The translations under genes were made by a program, and so were the position numbers. A model generated the notes under the pieces. The model did no database searches and was not told the origin of the DNA. It saw nothing but the letters and a program-made list of their open reading frames with translations. A stretch of 64,000 bases of DNA from Cryptomeria japonica (Eukaryota > Streptophyta > Pinopsida > Cupressales > Cupressaceae), in assembly GCF_030272615.1 (NCBI RefSeq), contig NC_081415.1, positions 186,621,994-186,685,993 of the forward strand, read 5' to 3'. Of the stretch, positions 35,485-46,361 are shown one piece after another. Each line of letters starts with the position of its first letter. Positions within the stretch are counted from its first letter, which is position 1.

Positions 35485-37427
35485 CTAGTCAACCACGTTG
35501 TATCCAGAGGATGATGATGAGGTTAACCTTTTAAATTTGTCCAAGGTTGATTCCTTTTGTTTGTTTGGCAAGGTTGTTGGATTTGATGTTTCTTGAGCCA
35601 GGTTGGAAGAACTAGCTCCTTGGAGGGTAACTTTATTTTGAGATCGGGTCAGAGCTCTTGCATATCGTGATTCATTTGGTTTATCTTGAACTATAATCAC
35701 ATTGCAATATTCCAAGTGTGATGGCTCAATCATGTTGATAACATTGTCCTGGCTGGCATAAGTATAATTTACCTTGGCACCTCCTTTGGTCTTTGAGAAA
35801 TCACCTTGTTCGTAAGTAGGCAAAGGGTCTTTAAATGTTTTATGATTAGCATTGGTTGGATGATTCCCAACAACAACTTTACCAGTGTCTATGAGATCTT
35901 GAATCTCATGTTTTAGCTTCACGCAATTGTTTATGTTATGACCCTTATTCCGATGGAAGTCACAGTATTCATTTTCTCTCCACCATCTTGGTTTGACATC
36001 TAGATCATATGGTCTGGAGTTATCTGGTAGTGTTATCAAGTTGTTTGCCAATAGATTTTTGAAAGTGGATTCATATGATTCTTCAAGAGGAGTAAAATCA
36101 CGCTTAGGTTTGGAAAGCCAAGGCTTTTCTTTGAACCATTCCTTTATTTTCTTTGGCAGATTCTCTGCTACAATCTCAGCAGCTTTAAGTGCTTGTGTAC
36201 CACTAGCCAAGTTGAATATTGTGGATTTTGAGTTGGTTTTGATAGTGTCTACTACTCCATCATTAACAACATTCTTGTTGTTTTCTTTGGCAAATTTCCA
36301 ATACTTGTTCTTCTCTTTAGAGCTAGATCCTGTTTGTGTTTCTTTCCAAGGTGTGATGTCTCCCTTCTTTATGAGCACATCTTCCATTCGAATGGCATTA
36401 TCTACCATTTTGTTAAATGATGGGTGTACTTGCATTTGAATGCTATATTTCAGTTTGGGGACCAAGTTATTGACAAATATATCCATTTTCTCAGAGTCTG
36501 GAATAGGTCGTGGGTACCTAGAGAACATCTTTCTCTAGCATTGGAGAAAAGTAAGAAGAGGATCCCCTGTTTTCTGTTAAGTATTACAAAGATCGATCAT
36601 AGTCACAGGATGTCGAATGTTATATGAGTATTGTTGTAAAAATAGTTGGATTAGTTCTTCAAATGTTTTTATTCCTTTGGGTAGACTTGAGAACCATTAC
36701 ATTGCTTGACCCCCTAAACTCCTTGGGAAGAGACGCATGAGGTATGTTTGATCGTGTATGAACTCCATACAAGCAGCACTAAATTCCCTAACATGATCTT
36801 GAGGATCTGAGGTACCATCATATTTGTCAAATTTTGGGATTTTCACTCGTGAAGGAAATGGAGGCATGTGTGGATTCTTGTCAAATGGAAAGGGACATAT
36901 TGTTTCTAGAGAATATTGTTCTGGAGACTTGTCCTTATTCTTTAGTTCTATGACCTCCATCCACAAAGCTAGTAACTGTTTGTGTACCATGAGTATAGGT
37001 GAGTCTTCCCTTTTAGTAACAAGTGTCTGAACATCATATCCAATAGGAAGTTTGGCACCTTGTTTTGCTGGTTCTAAGAAATAGTCTTCCTTCTCTTGGG
37101 TCATGATAGTTTTCATCATTTTTCTAAAGTCTTTGTCTTTCCGACAGTCAAGGATTTCTTTTTTTGGAGGTTCAACGTCTTTGTCAATCTCACTTGATGA
37201 TGTGGAGTCATTATGATTTTTGAGAATATTACGGTCATTTTTGTTTCCATCATTGCATTCTGTCTCATGTATGGTGGGAGATTTCGGTTCATCAAAATTG
37301 GTCTGCCTGATGACGATGACATGTCAGTGAGTGGATCCTTCACGTAGAATGGATTATCTTGATAGGTGAAGGTTTGTTCTTTGCCTTTGGCTTGTTTCTT
37401 ATGAGAACTCCTGGTTTGAATAGCCAT
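35485..37427 (-). pseudogene. E5 Ty3/gypsy gag
   Basis: The ATG at 37427-37425 opens MAIQTRSSHKKQAKGKEQ, chosen because of its position after the leader and its basic start. A frameshift near 37200 moves the reading to the frame of 37119-36697, which carries the capsid (FPSRVKIPKFDKYDGTSDPQ, about 36830). Stops at 36697 and near 36535 interrupt it. The part 36528-35485 is open for 347 codons. It includes YCDFHRNKGHNINNC at about 35960, the Cys-His-His-Cys zinc motif typical of Tat gag. It would assemble particles and bind the RNA. Confidence 0.88.
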
Positions 37428-37839
37428 TTTTATGGATTTGTGTGACCTAGAGTTATTTGTGATGCAGAGGTCAAGATCAATTTCAGAGCTAGTTGTTCTA
37501 TTTAGAGTACTGTTTAGGAGAAACAACTGAGATTTAGTCCGATTTCAGGAATGATCTATCCTGTCTAAGATGTTATCTAAGTTGATTCTAAGCATAGTGT
37601 AAGATTCAGTCTAGTTTTAGGAATGATCTATCCTGTATAAGACGTTATCTAAGTGACAAAAATTTGATAGGTAGTTGATTGAACTAGCTGAAAGGTGATC
37701 AACCAAATCATGCAACGCAAATGGAAGAGGTACACTATCTTGATTTGTTTATGCTCAGGAAAATGATAACTAGTATTATGTTTGCTATAAGCTGTTTCTA
37801 GGCAAGTTTGACTATTCTATTCTGACAAAACCAGAGACT

Positions 37840-38130
37840 CATATGACAGTATTTTCTAGACCGGACGATAATTTAGAAACTACAGGACGATAGTAGTTTT
37901 TTTTCGTATGAGTTGCTGCCTCATACCGTATGACAAATGGGCATGTGCAGGATGATAAAAGACTGAAGGCAATTATGTCTCGTACGAGACAAGATACAGT
38001 GCAGGATGATAAATGACTCAGACTCGTACGACAGATAATCTGGTATAGGATGACAAATTAGTAGACTCGTACGACACAAGACTTGGTGCACCACAATGGA
38101 TTATCAGACTCGTATGACTATTCACAGGAT
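37840..38130. repeat. tcgtacga motif cluster A in the E5 leader
   Basis: A perfect 16-bp palindrome tgtctcgtacgagaca lies at 37976-37991. Further copies of (c)tcgtacgac or tcgtatga occur at about 37914, 37921, 38023, 38075 and 38111. They are separated by phrases such as caggatgataaa, so the unit is degenerate and irregularly spaced at roughly 35-50 bp. Confidence 0.85.
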
Positions 38131-38198
38131 AGAGCTTAGAAATTGCGAGTTTTTTTGGTTGCTAAGTATGATAATTGAGTATGACTAATTCTGAGATG

Positions 38199-38375
38199 GA
38201 CTAATTTTTGACCAGGATAAACTAGTTTCTGACATGGACAGATTTTTGACTTAAAATGGACTAGTTTCTGACATGGATAGAGTTTCGACTTAGGATGGAC
38301 TAGTTTCTAATGCGGACAGAGTTTTGACTTAGAATTGACTAGTTTCTAACACGGATAGAGTTTCGACTCACTGAG
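38199..38375. repeat. 39-bp tandem repeat in the E5 leader
   Basis: Four copies begin actagtttct at 38221, 38260, 38299 and 38338, each containing ggayagagttt and gactta. A partial copy (actaatttttgaccagg) precedes them at 38199. Copies differ at several positions. Confidence 0.88.
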
Positions 38376-38799
38376 TTGTTTCTGGTCTTCACCAATTTTT
38401 GGTATTTCAGTTTTTGTTTCAGGGATGAAAACACAGAAAACAATTAGTATGTATAGTGACTCCAATCATAGCATGCAAACCCTAAAGAATTTGGTGAGAA
38501 AAGAAAACCTTTGCTTGTAGACTCAGGTACACACCCAATAGCTAATCAGAATACAGCCACTAAGTCTCATGCAATGGATTCTCAACGTCGTATTATCCGA
38601 CTCCAAACACTAATGGGGGCACGAAATGACAAGTATCTTGGGAGAGTTACTATCTCTCTTGCACAAAGATTATCCCCCTTTTGAAGGTGAATTGGGTAGC
38701 TTCTAATTTTAAATTGGATTTAGTCAGGGATCTGTTTGGCGTGTCGAGGTATAAACTCAATTAAGAGGTCTCCCATCCTTGAAAACCAAGGCTTAATAT

Positions 38800-39262
38800 A
38801 CCCGAAGGTACGGAGGAGAGCTATTCCTGAGCACTACCATTGACTTGATTTTCATCAAATCACATTTATTTTATAGTGGGTTGGAGTACTTGGTGTCTAA
38901 CTATTCCCACTTAGGTCATTCCCCTCACTGGCTGTAACGGCTTTAAGAGTTTTTCAACCCCTCGGGAGGGCAGGCCTGCTAAAGATGTACAAATCTCAAA
39001 CAAAGAAAAAGCTTCAAGGGTCTGGATTTCTGATTGTCTAGAAAAAGACAAGAGCATACTCTCCTACCTCTCAGAATCTTCTAAAAGCATGAAAGACAAA
39101 TTTGTTCTTTAACCAAATAGCAAGTTAGGTTCCTAAAAATGAATTTAAAGAATACATGATGTTTGGTCAATTCTCCTTAGGCAACCTGCAAAGACAACGA
39201 ATCAGTAGTCATATTGTCTTTGTGCAACAAGCATATTCTTCGACAAACGTTCTGCAAAAAGT
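38800..39262. other. Leader block shared with E2
   Basis: This aligns by eye with 47480-47894 of E2. Shared phrases are gggtctggatttctgat, agagcatactctcctacct and ctccttaggcaacc, plus a cattcccctc / cgttcccctc segment. The two blocks keep the same order at the same place (between PBS and coding part) in elements whose LTRs are not alike. Confidence 0.8.
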
Positions 39263-39374
39263 GATTAGGCTGTGAAATTTTTTGAGATAGACAGATAAAC
39301 AGTCAGGGTGAGTGGTCAGAATAATCAATCAGAATTGAGAAAATTATGAAATTTGCCTCTTTTACTAGAAAATA

Positions 39375-39570
39375 CAGAATCGTAGGATAGACACTTGACT
39401 TGTACGAGATAGGATGCAGTATCGTGCGAAATAAGATTGCTGATGATGTCTGCTCATACGACAGAGGATTTCTACTTGTATGATAGAGGATCTGCTCGTA
39501 CAATAGGATATTTGCAATTCGTGCAACACCTGTAGTTTGTCGTTTCAGCCTATAAAAATTGTCGTACGAG
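39375..39570. repeat. tcgtacga motif cluster B next to the E5 PBS
   Basis: Degenerate copies: cttgtacgagat (39399), cgtgcgaaa (39423), ctcatacgaca (39450), cttgtatgataga (39475), ctcgtacaat (39493) and gtcgtacgagat (39560). They are about 20-50 bp apart. Confidence 0.75.
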
Positions 39571-39664
39571 ATGTATAGATGAAAAAAAACCCAAAAAATC
39601 TGAAATCTGGAAAATAACAAAAAAAAGTGGTCAGTCTTGGAGGCTGAAAAAATGTAGTCTCGGG

Positions 39665-39681
39665 CCCCACGGTGGGTGCCA
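39665..39681 (-). other. E5 primer-binding site
   Basis: The minus strand reads tggcacccaccgtgggg, four bases inside the 5' LTR. E2 has tggcacacccgatggg in the same place. I do not assign the tRNA with confidence; it is not initiator-Met. Confidence 0.8.
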
Positions 39682-39685
39682 AAGA

Positions 39686-40809
39686 TGTGTGTGTGAAAAA
39701 GTGAACCTGTAGCTGCAAGCACAACACTTCAATTAAGTTATTATATGCATGGTTAGTAATCAATAATCAATAAATAATAAACCATAGCAAAGTAACCAAT
39801 TGCCGTCTAAAAGATGCGAGTATAAGATTGCTCTCAGATTTTTATAAGCAATACCAGTGACTAGACTACACCAAGATGAAGGATTTAATCTATATGATAT
39901 TAACTATATGGATGCAAGATGGATGAATAATTCAAGCAAATAATCAATTTCAAGCAACAATGGATGCAAGCAATAATGGATGTAAAATGGATGCAAATAA
40001 TCTAAAAAGCACAATAATCTTCAATGACTCCAAAGTGAAATTAGTGTGATAATAATCTCCAAGTGTGTTCTCAAAAATCTCTGGGGTGAATTGGAATGAG
40101 AGCTGAAGATTGAATTTATAGAGAATCACAAGAGAAAAAACTCAATTTAGGATTAATTGAAAATAATTGAGAAATCATGTTCAGTTAACCTTGAGATAGA
40201 TTCCAATTATAGTTTAATTGAAATGCATTCAAATTAGAAGTCCAAGTTGCATTAGAAAATAATAATAAATTAATTCCACGCATATATGATGAAAATAGAT
40301 AATTCTTTAATTTATTCAAGAAAAAGGTCTTTTCAATGCAACTAAACTTCTTTTTCTGAAAAGCTTTGAGTTCTAATTTTAGAGAATAATTCAATAATTC
40401 AATTAAATTGCTTTTTTGATTTCAAGTTCTAAATTTAGAAAAAGAAATAATATCTCAAGTTTGATTTCTCTCTCAATTCAATTCTTTTTGTTTTATTTTC
40501 AATTCAACTCTTTGTAATAAATTAATCCTTTTTGCATGATTGAATGGCAAATTTATTAATTAATTAAATATGCAAGGATATTTAATAAATTAAAATGGGA
40601 TAATCGATCAAAATGATATTATTGGAAATGATTTGATTAATTAAATAAATATTTAATTAATATTGAGTAGTTGATTTGCCATGTGATATTTGATGATTAA
40701 AGAATTAATAATGTGCTCAAGATTGATTTAATTGCCTTTGGTTAGGACCTTGGTGATGTTGTCAAGATTAGGGGCCCATGGTTTAAATGACCATTTTTAG
40801 GGTATTACA
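39686..40809 (-). repeat. E5 5' LTR (full length)
   Basis: 1124 bp, starting tgtgtgtgtgaaaa and ending gggtattaca on the plus strand. A TATA-like ctctataaattc is on the minus strand at 40113-40124 and would be the promoter. The short ORF at 40185-40394 is fortuitous. Confidence 0.93.
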
Positions 40810-40811
40810 AC

Positions 40812-41310
40812 TGTTATGCATGCAACAAGTTTGGGCATAGAGCATTTGAATGCAGGTCTGTTTTGCACAACACTGGGAGATATCCTCAAAGGAATCAAGG
40901 AGTTTTCCTGGAACCTTCTCTAAACCGGAATCCCAACCGGTATAACACCTATGACCATCAATCAGGTGGCTATCAAGCAGAAAATGGTTGGAGAACAACC
41001 TATATGATCTGTCATGGTAGTAGTCACACTGCTACGACATGCAAAAGGAAGAATGGAAATATGAATAATGGACCATGGAGAGCATCTAGAATGGTATGCT
41101 ATCATTGCAACAAACCGGGTCACATAGCCAAAATTTGTAGAAAGAGAAAGAACATATCGAATGATATACCGGTCACTCTAGAAGGAAAGATTGATGTTGA
41201 AACCATTCAAGTGGATGTGAATAAAACCTAGAAAAAGAAACCAGAAGAAGTGTCACAAGATGAACCAGTTTCTGCACCTAGTGTGGAAATCTCTGAACCG
41301 GCAAACTGAG
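40812..41310 (+). pseudogene. E4 gag, 3' part with zinc knuckles
   Basis: The reading resumes at the TSD codon tgt (40812-40814), in frame with 22931-22933 on the other side of E5. E5 split a Cys-Cys-His-Cys knuckle whose later residues (GHRAFEC) are here. A further degenerate knuckle CHGSSHTATTC lies at about 41010 and an intact one, CYHCNKPGHIAKIC, at about 41098. With the knuckle at 22820 this makes four in one gag, more than the one or two usual in copia. A TAG at 41229-41231 and a stop at about 41308 end it. Confidence 0.85.
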
Positions 41311-41756
41311 CTTCAGAATAGCCTAAGGGGAACAAATCGGTGAAATGTTTCAAACCCCCAATTTATATCAGTAAAAGACCTTAACTGATGTATGTTACCT
41401 GTCAATCAGTAGAAGACCGGAAATGGTAAAAGGCAAAATTAGGGTTTGAACCCTAATGGTGTTGCATTTATTATGGTAGATGAGAACTTTTTTAAAAGGG
41501 ATTATTAACGTCGTTTTCACTTATTAGTTTGTGAGTGAATAAATTTTCAAGTACAGAGTGACTAAAGGCAATTCAACTTGCGATTCAGAGAGATTTCAAA
41601 TCTTGCAGAAGAATCCAGAGATATTGTCAATCAATCAAGTGAAGAACACTAAGCAATATTCAAGCAACCAAAGTAGTGTGGTGTGCGCTGTATTGACAAA
41701 CCCTAAATTATGAAATTTTGAAGGTATTTATTGAAATTCTTGTTTATCAGTTAATC
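41311..41756 (+). other. E4 spacer between gag and ORF2
   Basis: About 446 bp with no protease, integrase or RT sequence. The reading frame is closed by several stops. The last bases before ORF2 (ttgtttatcag at 41739-41749) could be a splice acceptor that would make an ORF2 mRNA, but this is a guess. Confidence 0.5.
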
Positions 41757-44700
41757 ATGGCATCAACATCGCACTCCAATTCTAGTGCACTTGTCAATTC
41801 AGCAGATTTTATCCAACGGAAGATGAAATATAATGCCCTATCCCAGATACCCATTGGATTCATAGTAGAAGATGATATTTCAGGGTACATTGACTATAAA
41901 CTAGAAGACCTAGGGTCTCTAGTGATCCATTCCCAGCTAGATCTATTCTGCGGGGATGACAAGAAGATCAAACTAGAATACAGCATCCTGGAGAGGAAGA
42001 AACTTCACAATGTGGTTTATTTTCTTGAAGAATTCACAAAAGATCACATCTGCATCATTTTGAGTAGAGTGCATGGCAACAAGATGTATCTTGAGAGGAT
42101 GCATGACATTACACCTGAAGCAATTCATGCCATCACTAGTTTCTGCAACACTGGTGAGGTGCCAGCGCTAAGGAAGGTCATCAAGAATGAAATGACTAAG
42201 CTCACCGGTTCTATGAGTGACCAACAGGGAATAACCATCAACACCATCAAAGACGATTTGGTCAAGTATGCTTGCATGGTGATTGGATATCAAGCATTTT
42301 ATGCCTGCAAAATAAACTCTGTCTCTACTGTTGTGGTAAATGTTGCCTACAGAATGATCAAGGAGGACGCCTCATTTGATCTATGCACCTGTTTGTAGAA
42401 GCAGCTACTATTAAACTTGAAGACCATCAAATAGGATAATGCCCTAAGGTTCAAATTTGGACAACTTTTGGTAGGTCTATTTTTCTACTTTCAAGGCTAT
42501 TTCCCGGGAGTCAATGATATTCAATGGTCTGCTAACCAACCAGTCACCAAACAAATCAGGGAAAGTCTCCAAGTAGTGGGAACCGAATATCCTGAAGTCT
42601 TGAATAAATACTTTGATGAATTCAAGCAGAAGATGAGCCAGAGGATGAGGATATCTGGAGATATTGTTAAGAAATATGAAGAGGACATATGCTTTACCCT
42701 TAAAGTAGATGAGTGCATAATGGAAGCTGTTGAACCAAGAAAAGAGAAAGTAGAGCCTATGGGATATGAGGTGATGTATGACATGTTAGATGGGTATGCC
42801 TCTACCCTACTTGCCTCACCTCTTGATCTAAAGAAAAAGAGAACCGGCACCTACTTGGAAAGGATAACATCGATTGAAGAACCTTCAGTGAAGAAGGGAA
42901 AGGCAGTGCCATCAGTATTGGCACCAGTTACCTCAACAAGTCCTAAACTGACCAAGCGGTCACCTACCAAGAAGAAACTAGAAGTTGCACCCGCTAAAGT
43001 ATTTGAAAGGAAGCAGAAGACCAAAAGCAACTAACTAGAGTCTGAGGAAACAGAGCCTGAAGTACAGCCTAAGAAAACTAGGCAAACAAGGAAGAAGGCA
43101 AAGATAACTAGCAATGAACCTGCATCATCAGCACTGGTAAATATAGACATTTCCTCTTACAAACCTTTGACACATTGTCAGAGGATTATTAAGAATGTTA
43201 GGAGAAAAGTGCTAAGTGATTTAATGGATCACTTTGATGATTTTAATGATAATGAAAAAGAGGAAGTTGAACAGGAAGTCATCAAATATCTATGTATTAA
43301 TGACCAGTCGCCATCAAAAATTAGATCGGTGACACTAGATTCTTTATACAATTCTTTAGATAACAAATGGCGCATTGCCATTGAAAAAGAACATGAAATA
43401 AGGGAGGAAGTCTTTGCACAATATTTTCCTAATGTGTCAAATTTTGAGCTCTATGAAATCATGGATAAGAACAAAGGGCTCTTCTTCATAAGAAGAAGAA
43501 GACTCTAGATACTAGAAGGTAGAATTGATGAAGTGAAAAAGGACATGCATCTACATATGAAAACTGTTGTCCATACTTACCAAGTGTCTAAAGCCAACAA
43601 AAAGGCTGAACTTGAACCGAATCTATCCTTAGCCAAACCGGATGAGGTATTTGATGGTGAAGGAGAAAGAGTTACAGAACAGGTAGACACAATTGATGTT
43701 GATATGCTAGATGTTGAAGATGTCACTCTAGACGCTGAAAAGGAAAAAGTAGAGAAAGAAAAATAGGACAAAGAAAAGGGTGACAAAGAGCAAGCGGAGA
43801 AAGAGGAAAAGAAAATGAAAGAGGAATAGAAGACGAAACAAGATGAAGAGAAAAGGAAAGAAGATGAAGAGAAGAAGAAACAAGAAGAAGAGAAGAGGAA
43901 AGAAGAGAAGAAGAGGAAAGAAGAGGAGGAAAAAAAAGAAGAGGAGAAGTGGAAAGAAGAAGAAAGAAAGAAGGAGGAAGCGAAGAAAAAAGCATGAAGC
44001 AGAGCTAAGGGAGAAAGAAGAGGAAAAGAAAAGAGCAGAAGAGAAGAAGGTCTCAGAAAAAAACAAACAAGCGGAGACTCCAAAGGAAACCGGTGGTCAA
44101 GCCAAACCAGCTGACATCACTAGTCCTATTGACCTCCAATCTGTAGATGAATCGGAGCTGCTGCAAGGCATAAAGCTAGCCCAAGAAAGACTAGAAACAT
44201 TAAGGAGGAAAAAGGAGTAGGATGTCATTCACACTGTGATTGACACCATTACCAGTTTGATTCTAGGTACCAACCTCCTCGGTACCAATTCCTCTATGGC
44301 CAAACTAAAACTTTTGTATAGTTGTAGAGGAGCAGGTACAATGCCTGGAAGAAGTTGCTGAAGCCAATGCTCTAAAGAAGCATCAAAAGGAACTAAATGC
44401 TGCCTTGGTAAAGAAACTCAATGAGCTCTGGTCTCAACTTCAGAAACAACAAAAGGATATAAGAGATGCTATGGATGAGGGAAAACTTCTGTTGAGCAAA
44501 ATAAGCCAACCCCATCTATTTTGTGATGATTTGCTTGCACAGAAGGATAAACTGCAATCTAATTTGTAGGTATACATGAGCAACTTTAAGATGCCATATG
44601 ATTCTTTCACTACATATGGGAAAACTATTCACCAGTATCAGCTCCAAACTGCCAGGATAGAGTTGGAGATTAGCAACCAAACCAGAGATTTGTAGGAACT

Positions 44701-44935
44701 TCAACTAGTCCTATTTCCTAGACTACAAATACTTCAGAAGTGTTTTCTCAATCTGGAAGCCTTAACGGTCACTCAAGAGATGAGTACCTTAGATGCCATG
44801 GAAGAGCAGGTATCCCAGATGCAGATGAAAAGTGAGGTTGCTACCTCATTACTTGAGTCATGGTCATTAGCCATGAAGACTTTTATGCAGGATTTCAAAT
44901 CTATTTTTGAAAAGTTTCACTTATTATTGTCATAA
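41757..44935 (+). pseudogene. E4 ORF2: large unrecognised protein
   Basis: The ATG at 41757 opens MASTSHSNSSALVNSADFIQ. About 1,060 codons are readable, with stops at 42396, about 42433, 43032, 43506, 43764 and about 43827, and two frame changes. I recognise no family. Region 1 (to about 42880) is globular, with a weakly hydrophobic LLVGLFFYFQGYFPG stretch at about 42465. Region 2 is basic with TKRSPTKKK-like parts (about 42950). Region 3 (43160-43510) is globular again. Region 4 (43735-44090) is an extreme Lys/Glu coiled coil, where the first frame change falls. Region 5 (44100-44935) is helical to the TAA at 44933. It sits between gag and the PPT. The env-like ORF of Sireviruses follows pol at a comparable place, but no homology is claimed. 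It is clearly coding by composition and continuity across stops. Confidence 0.75.
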
Positions 44936-45197
44936 ACATTTACTTATTTTAATGATAATGAGAAATAGGGGTTATTCTGCATTGCTTTGTCATTGTTGGC
45001 AAAGGGGGAGTAGTATTTAAAATTTTGTTGAATGTTATGTATACTTTCATGTTACCTCTTTAAGGGAGTAGTATACATTGTATTTTCTACAAAAAGGGAT
45101 AGTGTATATGCTTAGGGGGAGTAATTTTGATTATGGCATATCTTTGTTGTAAAAACACTTAGATGTCAAAATTTTCCTAAGTGTTGCCATCAATGCC
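44936..45197 (+). other. E4 3' untranslated region with purine tracts
   Basis: Three PPT-like blocks precede the real one: aaagggggagtag at 45001, aagggagtag at about 45063 and taggggg agtaa at about 45114. Multiple upstream purine tracts are described for Sirevirus-type copia elements. Confidence 0.6.
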
Positions 45198-45209
45198 AAA
45201 GGGAGAGAT
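45198..45209 (+). other. E4 polypurine tract
   Basis: aaagggagagat directly before the 3' LTR, preceded by tgttgccatcaatgcc, which also precedes the E1 tract. Confidence 0.88.
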
Positions 45210-46361
45210 TGTTGGCATTTTTGATGATGATGTTGTGATTATCATTGATGGACACACACTTCCTTTGAGATCACTCTCTTTATGTATGAGTTATGCTCAA
45301 CCGGTATTTGTCCCAATTGGTATTATGTATTATAGTATTTAGACTATCAATGTTTTGTAGAAACTGTTTACCAATCTCAAGTGGTATGAAGACCACAAGC
45401 GGGATGAAGACCTCAAGTGGTTCAAGGATCTCAAGCGGTATGAAGGAACAAAGTGGTAGTTAACACTTTTCCAGTCTTCATTTTGACAAACCAGTAATTG
45501 ATAAAATGTATAAACCGATATTACTCTGTGATGAGTTACCAACCGGTATTTCTATGATGAGTTACCATCCACCGACACTTTGACGGTGATTTTGTGTCAT
45601 GTTACCAAATGTGTCTAGATGCACTGAACCTAGGAACTTGTAATGTAATCCTATTGGACCGACATAAAATCAGACTCCTTTATAAGGACATCATGTCTAG
45701 GGTTTTAGATGTGGAAGTTGATAAGGTTTTTGTTTGTGTGATCATAGAAGAGAAGATTAGGTTTGTGAGAAGAAACAGAGTGTGGAGATATTGAAGACTG
45801 AAGTAATGCTAAATGTGCATTAACAATGAGCTATCAAGGATCTAACCAAGCATATTGTACTAGTATCTAGATCATCTACTTGTTGATTACTCATATCTTC
45901 GACAAGTTTGAAACCCTTAACCGGGTAGGCCTGGCAAAGCCTTTGTAAATCCTCTAACAAGGTGGTTCACAACTGTGGTTCTGAAATCCTCTCACAAGGT
46001 AGTCTTTAATAGGACTTATCTGCTAATAGAGATCTAGATTCCTAACAGGATCTGTTCTGGTGAAGAACAATTGTATGACCTTAACCGGTTTGACCATAAC
46101 CGGTCTGGTTTCTATTCTACAGATAGTTACTTGTGGGTTTCTGCTGATCATGGTTTTTCCCATTGGGGTTTCCATGTCAAAAAATCTTGTGTTATGGTTA
46201 TTGTGCTCTTGTGGGTGAATGATTTAATTGTTGTTTGGTTTGCATTTTTCTTAACCAGTTTGTTAGTGAATATGTTATACCGGTTAACTGCTAAACTATT
46301 TAAGAGTTTGAGTTCTGTATTTTTTGGTATACTAATTCACCCCCCCTCTTAGTATTCATCA
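45210..46361 (+). repeat. E4 3' LTR
   Basis: Pairs with 20949-22103 and keeps the canonical start tgttgg. Its ORFs (45339-45542, 45594-45794, 46071-46352) mirror those of the 5' LTR and are not genes. Confidence 0.93.

Larger units (their letters stand above)
37428..39664 (-). other. E5 5' leader
   Basis: An untranslated leader of about 2.2 kb between PBS and gag, with no protein of note. It contains palindromic tcgtacga motifs at 37.84-38.13 and 39.38-39.57 kb, a 39-bp tandem array at 38199-38375, and a block at about 38800-39262 shared with the E2 leader. Long leaders are usual in Tat elements. Confidence 0.7.
22934..40809 (-). mobile_element. E5: large Tat-like Ty3/gypsy element
   Basis: The LTRs start tgtgtgtgtgaaaa and end gggtattaca, at 22934-23415 and 39686-40809. 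The perfect TSD actgt is 22929-22933 and 40810-40814. The PBS lies at the right and the PPT at the left, so it is minus-strand. Order on the element: 5' LTR, about 2.2-kb leader, gag, protease, G-patch-like segment, acidic linker, RT, RNase H, second RNase H, integrase, A-rich tract, an antisense plant mobile domain ORF, and the 3' LTR. Without E6 it is about 16.7 kb. The duplicated RNase H and the extra ORF are hallmarks of the Tat lineage. Many stops make it defective. Confidence 0.93.
20949..46361 (+). mobile_element. E4: copia-derived element with gag and ORF2, no pol
   Basis: The LTRs are 1155 bp (20949-22103) and 1152 bp (45210-46361), beginning tgttggcattt (tcttgg in the left copy) and ending attcatca. 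The TSD is gaaag (20944-20948) / aaaag (46362-46366). An initiator-Met tRNA PBS follows the left LTR and a PPT precedes the right one. Without E5 it is about 7.5 kb. It encodes a coiled-coil gag with zinc knuckles and a long downstream ORF. No protease, integrase or RT sequence remains or fits between gag and ORF2 (41311-41756). Such an element would need enzymes from a relative, and E1-like copia elements share its 3' end. Confidence 0.92.

Noticed and set aside
35993-36439. 148-codon plus-strand ORF
   Set aside because: Antisense shadow of the open E5 gag frame, which has clear gag motifs.
43577-44083. Long Ser/Phe/Leu-rich minus-strand ORFs that look like membrane proteins
   Set aside because: They are the antisense of the Lys/Glu-rich coiled coil of E4 ORF2, an effect of aag/gaa codons read backwards.
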